DNA from: JACDAE01 sp034438015
GTDB taxonomy: Bacteria; Chloroflexota; Ktedonobacteria; Ktedonobacterales; Ktedonobacteraceae
Direction of reading: 5' to 3'
Assembly (NCBI GenBank): GCA_034438015.1
Contig: DAOTTD010000268.1
Coordinates: 1-64,000 of the forward strand
DNA length: 64,000 nucleotides
Below, piece after piece: positions 1-6,418 of this stretch. Below the pieces are notes generated by a model that was given only the letters and a program-made list of their open reading frames with translations, had not been told where the DNA came from and did no database searches. A program made the position numbers and the translations under genes. Position 1 is the first letter of the stretch. The number at the start of each line of letters is the position of its first letter.

Positions 1-1246
1 TCGTGATGGGACCCTGCATGCTGTAGCCGGTGCCCAGGGTCGTACGGGCCTGCGCGCTCAAAGCGGCACTGGCAAGCTGCTCGACCGCCTGCTGGTCGTA
101 GACCTCGCCCTGGCAGGTGAGGGTGAGCGTGACCGTGACGTGGCTCGCCTCACTGCCCACCGGGTGATCGCTGCTCACGTTCGGGTGACACTGCGCGGGA
201 GCAATGAGTTGCTCCCCGGGGCGTACGCCTGTCTGTAGGCGCGCCTGTGCCTCCTGAGTGAGGGTGCTGCTCTCCTGGGTGACCACTGCCTCCACGTCCT
301 GGCGTGCGACCACCGGATAGTCACGGGCGAGCTGCCCACCGGTAAAGGCGTCCGTGTTCTTGACCGAGACGCCCGCCACACAACACAACCCGTTGAGATC
401 CAGAGGCGCGATGTTGCCCTCTTGACCGACCTGTACCGCCTGGGCGGGCACGGTCGCCATACCCACCGCAGGCAGGTTAGCGGCGGGCAGGAGCGCGGCT
501 TGACCCGTCACCAGTTGGACACCATCGGTACCGGTAAGCACCGTTCCTGCGGCCACGGTTTGCGTGTAGGGAACGGCGTTGTAGAAGGTGAGCGTGCCGC
601 CCGCTGCCTGGGCGCGGGTGTGGCCGCGTCCGCTGGTAGAGACGGTCTGTGTGAAGGCGGGACTCTGCTCAGAGAGCAGGCGGGCGCGTACCTGCTCTCT
701 CGTGGGATCAGGGGTGCCGGTCACGGCAGTGAGCGAGACGCTGGTGTGCTGGTGTGCCTGGGCGGGGGTGAGGGTGACGGAGGCACGTGGGCTGATGCCG
801 GGAAGCAAGGTCATCACTGCGTCCAGACTGGCCGGGCTCACGACCAGGAGGATGCCGACCGCAACGCCCAGCAGCATCAGGCTGATCCCGATCAGGGCGA
901 TCAGCAGGGAACGCGGGCGGTGGGGCCGGGCAGTGGCTTTCGGCAACGAGAGCGGCCTGGGCTCGCGTGGGGATGGTGGGCCGGGCGTGGTAGGCTCGTC
1001 GTCGTCAGGCGTGCCTGGTTCTTTGGGTTGCGGTGGGAGTGGCGCGCTGTGCTCCTCCTCTGCTGGTACGGGAGGCAGGCGGTCCTGCTCCTCGTCATCC
1101 TCGCTCTGTGGTGGTGGGGGCGTTGCCTCATTAAGACGAGGGTCCTCCTCCTCATCATCGATCGTGTCCATGACCACAATCACCGGACGCAAGGGTCCGG
1201 TGGTGGGTCCTTTGGGCTCGTGTGCCTGCTGATCTGCCTGCTGCAT
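1..1246 (-). CDS. Baseplate J-like single-pass membrane protein (3' end outside window)
   Basis: Reading leftward from ATG 1246 (GGGAG upstream) the frame stays open to base 1, so at least 415 residues are present and the C-terminus is missing. Residues 1-110 are acidic and proline-rich and probably cytoplasmic. One hydrophobic segment lies near residues 113-137. The rest resembles the extracytoplasmic baseplate J/gp47-like domain common in Chloroflexota, with pieces such as GGTLTFYNAVPYTQTVAAGT, the QVGQEGNIAPLDL stretch and VKNTDAFTGGQLARDYPVV. In phages this fold builds tail baseplates; in these bacteria the role of the membrane-anchored version is unknown. It is the last visible gene of a leftward operon of small overlapping genes. 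The family call is from remembered sequence style, not a search. Plus-strand frames over this region are shadows. Confidence 0.75.
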   Translation of the reverse strand, partial: MQQADQQAHEPKGPTTGPLRPVIVVMDTIDDEEEDPRLNEATPPPPQSEDDEEQDRLPPVPAEEEHSAPLPPQPKEPGTPDDDEPTTPGPPSPREPRPLSLPKATARPHRPRSLLIALIGISLMLLGVAVGILLVVSPASLDAVMTLLPGISPRASVTLTPAQAHQHTSVSLTAVTGTPDPTREQVRARLLSEQSPAFTQTVSTSGRGHTRAQAAGGTLTFYNAVPYTQTVAAGTVLTGTDGVQLVTGQAALLPAANLPAVGMATVPAQAVQVGQEGNIAPLDLNGLCCVAGVSVKNTDAFTGGQLARDYPVVARQDVEAVVTQESSTLTQEAQARLQTGVRPGEQLIAPAQCHPNVSSDHPVGSEASHVTVTLTLTCQGEVYDQQAVEQLASAALSAQARTTLGTGYSMQGPIT

Positions 1247-1302
1247 CGTGCGTGCTCCCTTCTTCGCGTGCTCTCTCTTCTTCTTCTTCACTTTGTGCCA
1301 GT

Positions 1303-1342
1303 AGGAGCAGGGAGATCATCCGTCCAACGGGTCCCTGCTCCT
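1303..1342. other. Intercistronic 11-bp hairpin
   Basis: Arms AGGAGCAGGGA (1303-1313) and TCCCTGCTCCT (1332-1342) are perfect inverted repeats with an 18-nt loop. The hairpin lies just after the stop of the 1379-2200 gene in transcription order and before the baseplate-J-like gene. There is no T-run on the minus strand, so it looks more like an RNA-processing or stability hairpin than an intrinsic terminator. Confidence 0.4.
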
Positions 1343-1378
1343 GTCTGTGTCTCTCTTTTCACCAAACGCGCTACGAAT

Positions 1379-2200
1379 CTACTGCGGTGCTTGCAGGTGG
1401 AACTTGCCATCCGTGCCGTCGGAGAGGATGACCTCGTTATTCTGATAGTGCAGGATCAGTTCAGGCTTGCCCTGCCCGTCATGGGCCACGGAGAGCGTGA
1501 CGGCGACCAGGCCGGCCCCCTGCCCATAGATAATCGGGCCAGCGTAGATCACCGTCTTGCTCACGTCCCCGCCCGGCATCTCCATGACGGAGAGATGGCC
1601 GTCCAGGTTGAGGGCGATGAAGTGGGACGGGTGGGTGACTGAGTCCTGGTGTCCCACGACCCCATCCATCTGGTACGTCCTGGGCATGCCGTAGTGCAGG
1701 TCGTCCTGGGAGCGCTGCCACCAGTTCCCCAGGGCGGAGAAGACCACGAATCCCACCAGCATGCACAGCAGGGTGAGCCCCACCAGGACCGTCCAGTGCA
1801 GCCCGCTGCCGCGTGCTCTGGTCGGCACTGGTAGCTGTTGTTCAGTCGTCATGCTGCGGCGGTAGCGGCGGGCGCTACTACGGGCAGGACGCTCATCCAA
1901 CCCTTCGTCGATGGCGGTGGAGGTACGGCGCTGCTCGTCAGTGAGGTAAGGCCGGTCCTCGGGATGGATGGCGTGGGAGTGTCCGGCATAGTGTCGAGAC
2001 GCGTCCTGCTGCTGTTGTGGTAGGCGACGACGATCCTGCACGGGCAGGCTGGCACGGGCGATGCGGTAGGTGGGCGCGACCTGGGCGAGGGCAGGATGAT
2101 CGTCCCCCTGCTCGCCCCACATGCCGTGTTGCTCGCGCAGCGCACGGCGGCTACCCTGGATGGTGGCGGCTCCCCGTGCGGGTGAGAGGCGTTCACTCAT
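1379..2200 (-). CDS. Hypothetical single-pass membrane protein, accessory operon
   Basis: 273 residues. Residues 1-130 are charged, glutamine/arginine-rich and probably cytoplasmic. One membrane segment near 134-156 (LHWTVLVGLTLLCMLVGFVV) follows, then an extracytoplasmic domain of about 115 residues with a beta-rich pattern (HFIALNLDGHLSVMEMPGG, KPELILHYQNNEVIL). I do not recognise the domain. The start is well supported: GGAGT lies before ATG 2200, and the ATGA overlaps the stop of the upstream small zinc-ribbon gene, implying translational coupling. The position next to a baseplate-J-like membrane protein suggests a shared envelope complex of a mobile element, which is inference. Confidence 0.7.
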   Translation of the reverse strand: MSERLSPARGAATIQGSRRALREQHGMWGEQGDDHPALAQVAPTYRIARASLPVQDRRRLPQQQQDASRHYAGHSHAIHPEDRPYLTDEQRRTSTAIDEGLDERPARSSARRYRRSMTTEQQLPVPTRARGSGLHWTVLVGLTLLCMLVGFVVFSALGNWWQRSQDDLHYGMPRTYQMDGVVGHQDSVTHPSHFIALNLDGHLSVMEMPGGDVSKTVIYAGPIIYGQGAGLVAVTLSVAHDGQGKPELILHYQNNEVILSDGTDGKFHLQAPQ

Positions 2201-2481
2201 GATGGGACTCCTTTCTGGATGGGCGGTTGTGGCTCGTGGTGGCGATGGCGGCGGGCCTGCTCGTCACGGGCCTCCTGCTCGGCATGGTGCTCGGGACAGA
2301 GTCGCGCCCGCGCTCCCTTGGGGATGCTCAGTGTACAGCCAGGGCAATAGAACGAGGCCCCACAGGTGGTGCAGAGATACTGCCCCACGACAAAGGTGGC
2401 GTGCCACTGGTGCCGGTCAAAGACCCGACAATCATTGAGGGCCAGCATAGACCGGGCGGCAGACGGTGGACGTTTGCTCAC
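2197..2481 (-). CDS. Small zinc-ribbon-like protein
   Basis: 94 residues from GTG 2481. I chose this start over the longer upstream frame because AGGAGG lies 7-8 nt before it and the GTGA overlaps the stop of the preceding gene by 4 bp. The centre carries LCTTCGASFYCPGCTL followed by LCPEHH, so five cysteines and two histidines could form one or two metal sites; the tail is histidine/glutamate-rich. It is probably a small zinc-binding adaptor or nucleic-acid-binding protein. Both ends overlap neighbours, which marks it as part of the leftward accessory operon. No specific family was recognised. Confidence 0.65.
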   Translation of the reverse strand: MSKRPPSAARSMLALNDCRVFDRHQWHATFVVGQYLCTTCGASFYCPGCTLSIPKGARARLCPEHHAEQEARDEQARRHRHHEPQPPIQKGVPS

Positions 2482-2963
2482 AGAGACACCTCCTGCCGCC
2501 GTCGGTACCAGTGCTGCACCTGTTCCTCCTGCACCCGCAGCAGGAGACGTTCGACGCGCCGTTGTTGCGCACAGGTCGCCTCGGTCAGTTGACGGATCAC
2601 GTCGCACGCCTCCTCCTGTGCTTCGTCATCCAGGTGCGCGAGCCAGTACCGCACGCTCGACCAGCGCGAGCAGGCATCGCTCAACTGACGGATGCACTCA
2701 TCCAGGCCGTGGGTGAGGGTGTAGGGCCGCTGATCACGCGTGTTGCCATACGAGACACACGTGGCGTACTCTTTGTGGGCGCTCATCTCGTAGGAGCAGG
2801 CCAGCAACGCGTCACTGATCAGTTCCAGGGCCAGCGCACTCACCGCCTGTGGCTCGCGGGCAAAGTTGGCCCATTGCCCGACCAGGGCGTCCAGTGGCAT
2901 CCATTCCGCCGCAACGGGGGCGGGAACGCACGAAGAGACGGCGCGGGCGTCTTCGTTACTCAT
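2478..2963 (-). CDS. Hypothetical alpha-helical protein of accessory operon
   Basis: 161 residues from ATG 2963, preceded by AGGAGG; this start overlaps the upstream stop by 8 bp. An upstream extension to 3032 exists but has no ribosome-binding site and would run into the previous gene. The protein is helical and soluble (ALALELISDALLACSYEMS, then QLTEATCAQQRRVERLLLRV), with no membrane segment or recognised catalytic motif. Overlap at both ends indicates coupled translation with its neighbours. Function unknown; likely an accessory factor of the mobile element that carries this operon. Confidence 0.65.
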   Translation of the reverse strand: MSNEDARAVSSCVPAPVAAEWMPLDALVGQWANFAREPQAVSALALELISDALLACSYEMSAHKEYATCVSYGNTRDQRPYTLTHGLDECIRQLSDACSRWSSVRYWLAHLDDEAQEEACDVIRQLTEATCAQQRRVERLLLRVQEEQVQHWYRRRQEVSL

Positions 2964-3303
2964 AAGAGGTGCCTCCTTGCGGTGGGTAGGGGTAGGACGA
3001 CGGGGCGTAGGCGTGGGCCTGATACATGTCATAGTGAGGCAGCGGCAACAGGCGTCCTCTCTCGTCTAGGGGCCGCTCGCACTGGTAGCGTAGCCGTTGC
3101 CGACGCAAGGACTGCTCGTTGAGTCGACCCAGGATCGTCACTGTGACCCAGGCCAGCACGACGAGGGCACCCAGGCCAAGCAGGCCCAGGGCGAGCAGCG
3201 TGCGCAGCGGCCAGAGGGCCAGAAAGAGCCAGGAGACCATGACTGCCAGCGAGAGCAGGCCCAGGCACAGCGTGACCAACAGACACTTCTTTTCTCCATT
3301 CAT
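2956..3303 (-). CDS. Small two-helix membrane protein
   Basis: 115 residues from ATG 3303. Two hydrophobic segments lie close together near residues 8-29 and 33-55 (CLLVTLCLGLLSLAVMVSWL and LLALGLLGLGALVVLAWVTV), followed by a basic stretch (RLNEQSLRRQRLRYQCERPL) and a tyrosine/proline-rich tail (YAPSSYPYPPQGG). The upstream start at 3357 lacks a ribosome-binding site, whereas purine-rich AAAGAGAG precedes 3303 at a rather long spacing. The small two-TM plus basic tail design resembles small subunits of conjugation or secretion machines, but I cannot name a family. Confidence 0.62.
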   Translation of the reverse strand: MNGEKKCLLVTLCLGLLSLAVMVSWLFLALWPLRTLLALGLLGLGALVVLAWVTVTILGRLNEQSLRRQRLRYQCERPLDERGRLLPLPHYDMYQAHAYAPSSYPYPPQGGTSYE

Positions 3304-3322
3304 GATGGGTACTGCTCTCTTT

Positions 3323-3550
3323 CTAGACGGTCTTGCCGCTGGCAATGCGGGTCGCATCCTCAGTGCTCACCAATCCGTCCTGGTAAGCTTGTGTGAGATC
3401 GGCAATGCGCTGCTGGTGACACTCACAATCGGGCTCGAAGCATTCGGGATGCTCGTCGGTGTGGTACAGGTAGTCGGTGGGAATGACGGGAACAACGGTG
3501 TACTCCTCGTCGTCGTCGGGCGGTACGGAGGGTTGATAGGATGTTGCCAT
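3323..3550 (-). CDS. Small acidic protein with CxxxxCxC cluster, first gene of operon
   Basis: 75 residues from ATG 3550 with AAAGGAAA upstream. The N-terminal half is acidic (PPDDDEEYTVVPVIPTDYLY). The centre has CFEPDCECH, a possible metal-binding cluster, and the C-terminus is a short helix (IADLTQAYQDGLVSTEDATR). It is the promoter-proximal gene of the leftward operon, 19 bp upstream of the two-helix membrane protein. Not recognised as any known family. Confidence 0.6.
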   Translation of the reverse strand: MATSYQPSVPPDDDEEYTVVPVIPTDYLYHTDEHPECFEPDCECHQQRIADLTQAYQDGLVSTEDATRIASGKTV

Positions 3551-3658
3551 CGGGCGTTTCCTTTCAGAAACTAGCCCTGGCCTCACTGCACGTCTCGTAT
3601 GAGAGTGTTATACTGTGACGTGAGGACCAGGACGGATTAACAGCTGACTGGTTCTCAA

Positions 3659-3690
3659 AGCTAGTAGGCTGCTGTAACAGCCTACTAGCT
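3659..3690. promoter_or_regulatory. Perfect 13-bp palindrome upstream of accessory operon
   Basis: AGCTAGTAGGCTG (3659-3671) and CAGCCTACTAGCT (3678-3690) are perfect inverted repeats separated by 6 nt. They lie about 110 bp upstream of the first gene of the leftward operon and about 200 bp from the divergent HTH gene promoter. There is no T-run on either side, which argues against an intrinsic terminator. It is a candidate operator for the neighbouring HTH protein, or a recombination or plasmid-type site. Confidence 0.4.
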
Positions 3691-3886
3691 GCTCTAAAAC
3701 ACGACAATTCGCAAGTTTCATGACATAGCACAAGGTTCTGTTTGCTGATGCACTTCTGCTTAACGGGCTGTGTGGCCTTCACCTCCTCTTCTGATGGCTG
3801 CTTTCGGGCATTACCAGTGAAAGTGTACCTAAGAAAATAGGGATTGTCAATACTTTTAACCTTTTTTCTAACTATTTTAACCAGAC

Positions 3887-3915
3887 TTGCAGAATTTCTA
3901 ACTTTTGTGTATAGT
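3887..3915 (+). promoter_or_regulatory. Sigma70-type promoter with TAAC repeats, for the HTH gene
   Basis: TTGCAG (3887-3892) and TATAGT (3910-3915) are separated by exactly 17 bp and lie 31 bp upstream of ATG 3947. The surrounding AT-rich tract from about 3851 repeats the core TTTTAAC/TTTCTAAC four times, with one inverted GTTAG just after the -10. These repeats overlap the promoter and could be operator half-sites for autoregulation by the HTH protein. Confidence 0.55.
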
Positions 3916-3946
3916 TAGCTACACCGCACAGAAAGGGGAGAGTCCT

Positions 3947-4798
3947 ATGCCACGAAAAGGTCCGCCACCAGGATATATTAGCGCGGGGGAAGCAAATAGA
4001 ATACTTGGAGGAATGCTCTACAAGCATGTTGATGCAGGAAGAATACAACCCTATAAGCCAGGTACGCGCAAATATGGCTTTTACAAGGAGGAAGAGGTAA
4101 GAAAGCTCGCAGAGATGGACAAAGCCTTCTTCGGCACAGAAAAGGACATTGGAGCTATTTTTTCGTTAGCGACGCCAGGGGACATGGATGGTGTGTCAGA
4201 ACTTGCGAGATATCTCTTAGACTCAAAGATTACCGCAGACCAGCGACGTGAGTGGATGAGAAGAGAGCCAAGAGGCCAATATGTTGTGAAGAGAAAAGAC
4301 AATACCATCGTTGCCTACCTTTATTTGCAACCATTGAAACATGATCGGATGATCGCTTACATGAACAAAGAGATTCGAGGATGGAACATCACAGGAGATG
4401 ATATCAATTCATTTGAACCAGGGAAGCCAGTGGAAGTAATGATTGGAGGCATAGGTAGTCTCTCAGACGTAAAGAATGCAAAAAAAGAAGATGTTGGCAC
4501 AAACTACGCTGCTGTCCTCTTGCGAGGTGTTTTCAAAGATGTCGTGCGACTAGGGCGCGAGGGTATCACTATATCGAAGCTGTATGCGTACAGTGAAACG
4601 CGTGATGGCATTGCCTGGTGTACTTACCTGGGCATGAACCGATACGCTCCACCCATTGGGAAACGATGCACATTCCAGCTAGACCTAGAACACGATGAGA
4701 TTTTTAACCCCTATCTTCTGGCTTATCTCGGAGCCTTAAATGAGTGGAGAGAACTCCATCCAGAGCAATATCAACGAGCAAAGGAATTATGGACTTAG
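3947..4798 (+). CDS. HTH-type DNA-binding protein with C-terminal GNAT-like domain
   Basis: 283 residues from ATG 3947 (AGGGGAG 6 nt upstream); an upstream ATG at 3905 overlaps the promoter and is rejected. Residues 8-58 look like a MerR/excisionase-type helix-turn-helix (GYISAGEANRILG, then HVDAGRIQPYKPGTRKYGFY, the usual winged part). Residues from about 80 on resemble an acetyltransferase-like alpha/beta fold (GQYVVKRKDNTIVAYLYL, then VMIGGIGSL, AAVLLRGVFKDVVRLGREG), though the acetyl-CoA loop is not obvious. It has its own promoter and is divergent from the accessory operon, so it is a likely regulator of that element. Codon use is more AT-rich than neighbours, consistent with transfer. 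The fold call for the C-terminus is tentative. Confidence 0.65.
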   Translation: MPRKGPPPGYISAGEANRILGGMLYKHVDAGRIQPYKPGTRKYGFYKEEEVRKLAEMDKAFFGTEKDIGAIFSLATPGDMDGVSELARYLLDSKITADQRREWMRREPRGQYVVKRKDNTIVAYLYLQPLKHDRMIAYMNKEIRGWNITGDDINSFEPGKPVEVMIGGIGSLSDVKNAKKEDVGTNYAAVLLRGVFKDVVRLGREGITISKLYAYSETRDGIAWCTYLGMNRYAPPIGKRCTFQLDLEHDEIFNPYLLAYLGALNEWRELHPEQYQRAKELWT

Positions 4799-4806
4799 AA
4801 TATCAG

Positions 4807-5924
4807 TGATATCAAATCCGTTTAGATAGTATCTAATAGAGGTATGGCCAAAGAGTTGAAGTCCACACCGAATTAACAACAGAAGAGCTTCATGAGCGAT
4901 ACCGAAGCACAACCGATGCGGTGGAGCGAACCCATTGGCACATCCTGTGGCTGATAAAGGAGGGCCACTCGCCAGGGGAGGTAGCCACCTTACTTGGATA
5001 TACCGCTGGATGGGTCCGCACCATCATCCGGCGCTGGAATACCGCTGGCGAACAGGGCATCAGCGACCATCGTCGGACGCTTCCGGGAATGACCCCCTTG
5101 CTCACGCCTGAGCAGCAACGTGCTCTGGATGAAGCGCTTCAGCAACCTCCAGCCGACGGTGGGCTCTGGAGCGGTCCAAAAGTGGCAGCCTGGATGCAGC
5201 AACAGCTTGGCCGTCCCGTGGACCCACGCAGGGGCTGGGACTATTTGCAGCGCTTGGGCTACAGTACGCGGGTTCCGCGCCCGCAGCATGCCCAGGCCGA
5301 TGAGGCCGCGCAGCATGCTTTTAAAAAAACTGCCTGAAGAGCTCGAAGCCATCCAGCAAGCGCATCCTCAAGCCCGGATCGAACTGTGGAGCAGTGAGGA
5401 GCATCGCATTGGGCTCAAGCCGATCTTGCGACGGGTCTGGGTTCGGAAGGGCTGCCGGGTCAAAGCCATGGTGGCTCCGCGCTATCAGTGGATGGATCTC
5501 TACGCCTTTGTCGAGCCTTCGAGCGGGCAAACGAGTTGGCTGCTTTTGCGCACCATCAACGTGGAAGTCTTCTCCCTGGCGCTGGCGGCTTTTGCGCAAG
5601 AAGTCGGCGTCGGGCCAGACAAGCACGTGGTGCTGCTGCTTGATCAAGCTGGCTGGCAGTAATCGTGTTCGTCTCGTGGTCCCGGAGGGTCTCCATCTGC
5701 TTTTCCTGCCATCACACGCGCCAGAATTGCAACCGGCTGAGCGCTTATGGCCGCTCTCCAACGAGCCTCTGGCAAATCGGGTGTTCACGTCTCTTGATGA
5801 ATTGGAACAGGTCCAAGCTGACCGCTGTCGCTGGTTACAAACTCATCCAGAAGTCGTGCGGGGCCGGACCTGTTTCCATTGGTGGCCTTCCTCTTTGAAT
5901 ACTACTTAAACGGATTTGATATCA
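4807..5924. mobile_element. IS630-type insertion sequence, decayed copy
   Basis: Perfect 18-bp terminal inverted repeats, TGATATCAAATCCGTTTA (4807-4824) and its complement (5907-5924), bracket an IS630-type transposase. IS630 elements target TA; here TA occurs at 4810-4811 and 5920-5921, so the element proper is probably 4812-5919 and the outer few bases of the repeat come from a palindromic TGATATCA target. The internal transposase frame is broken in three places, so this copy is probably inactive by itself. Confidence 0.85.
4844..5909 (+). pseudogene. IS630-family transposase, frameshifted
   Basis: The coding sequence must be read in successive frames. ATG 4844 gives MAKELK, then the frame moves near 4860 to VHTELTTEELHERYRS and the HTH region (LIKEGHSPGEVATLLGYTAG), running to about 5325. 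It shifts again at a run of seven A bases (5325-5331) into LPEELEAIQQAHP and the DDE part (WSSEEHRIGLKPILRR, then VVLLLDQAGW). It shifts a third time near 5660 into NRVRLVVPEGLHLLFLPSH and PELQPAERLW. The A7 site could be a genuine slippage site, since some IS630-type transposases use A-tract frameshifting. The first and third breaks have no slippery sequence and indicate decay. Confidence 0.8.
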
Positions 5925-6418
5925 CAGAGGCGTCGATACCGGCTTTTCCCAACGAGATCCGCATCGCTCTCAGGAGGCATGGAGTCACCACGTGTATGGC
6001 TTCCATGTCAGATCACTGCTGTTACTGTCTCATCGTCCAGTTCTGAAATGAATTGAGAAAGGAACTCACCAGGTAACGAGGTGGAAGAGAGATGTCCATT
6101 GTTCTCCATCATCGTCAACAGTCTCGAAGATATGTCATACTGGGATATCAAATAGGGCAGGAAAGAGCGTTGCTCATACCAGTATCATAAACTGAAAAAG
6201 GGGCAGTGTCTAGAGCAGCAGGAACTGTATGCTTTACCGACTTTGACAAGGGAGAGTAGTTGACATCATGAACAAACAAGTAAACAATAGCTTGTCTAGT
6301 CGATGTATAAAGCGAAGCAAACGAGTGGACAAGCGTTTATCTGGTTGATTGCTAAAATGAAGCAAGCTAACAGGTAATATCATATCCTGCTTCTTTGTAC
6401 CACTACCGGCAGAAGAAC
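5925..6418. other. Gene-free stretch with a diverged 45-bp tandem repeat
   Basis: No gene with a start and ribosome-binding site is visible. Between about 6273 and 6362 two adjacent 45-bp units are related: AAACAAGTAAACAATAGCTT... and AAACGAGTGGACAAGCGTTT..., both ending in GAAGC, with about two thirds identity. A minus-strand frame open from about 6187 to 6008 (including TMMENNGHLSSTSLPGEFLS) reads like a protein C-terminus but has no convincing start; it may be a gene remnant left beside the IS. Confidence 0.4.

Noticed and set aside
422..1642. Long plus-strand frame (406 codons) over the baseplate-J-like gene
   Set aside because: Composition is Gly/Arg/Leu-rich without a domain or ribosome-binding site; the minus-strand frame encodes a recognisable protein, so this is a shadow.
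3564..3782. Minus-strand 72-codon frame
   Set aside because: No ribosome-binding site; it covers the perfect palindrome and control region.
6008..6187. Minus-strand open stretch including TMMENNGHLSSTSLPGEFLS
   Set aside because: Protein-like but no start or upstream coding part; noted as a possible remnant only.
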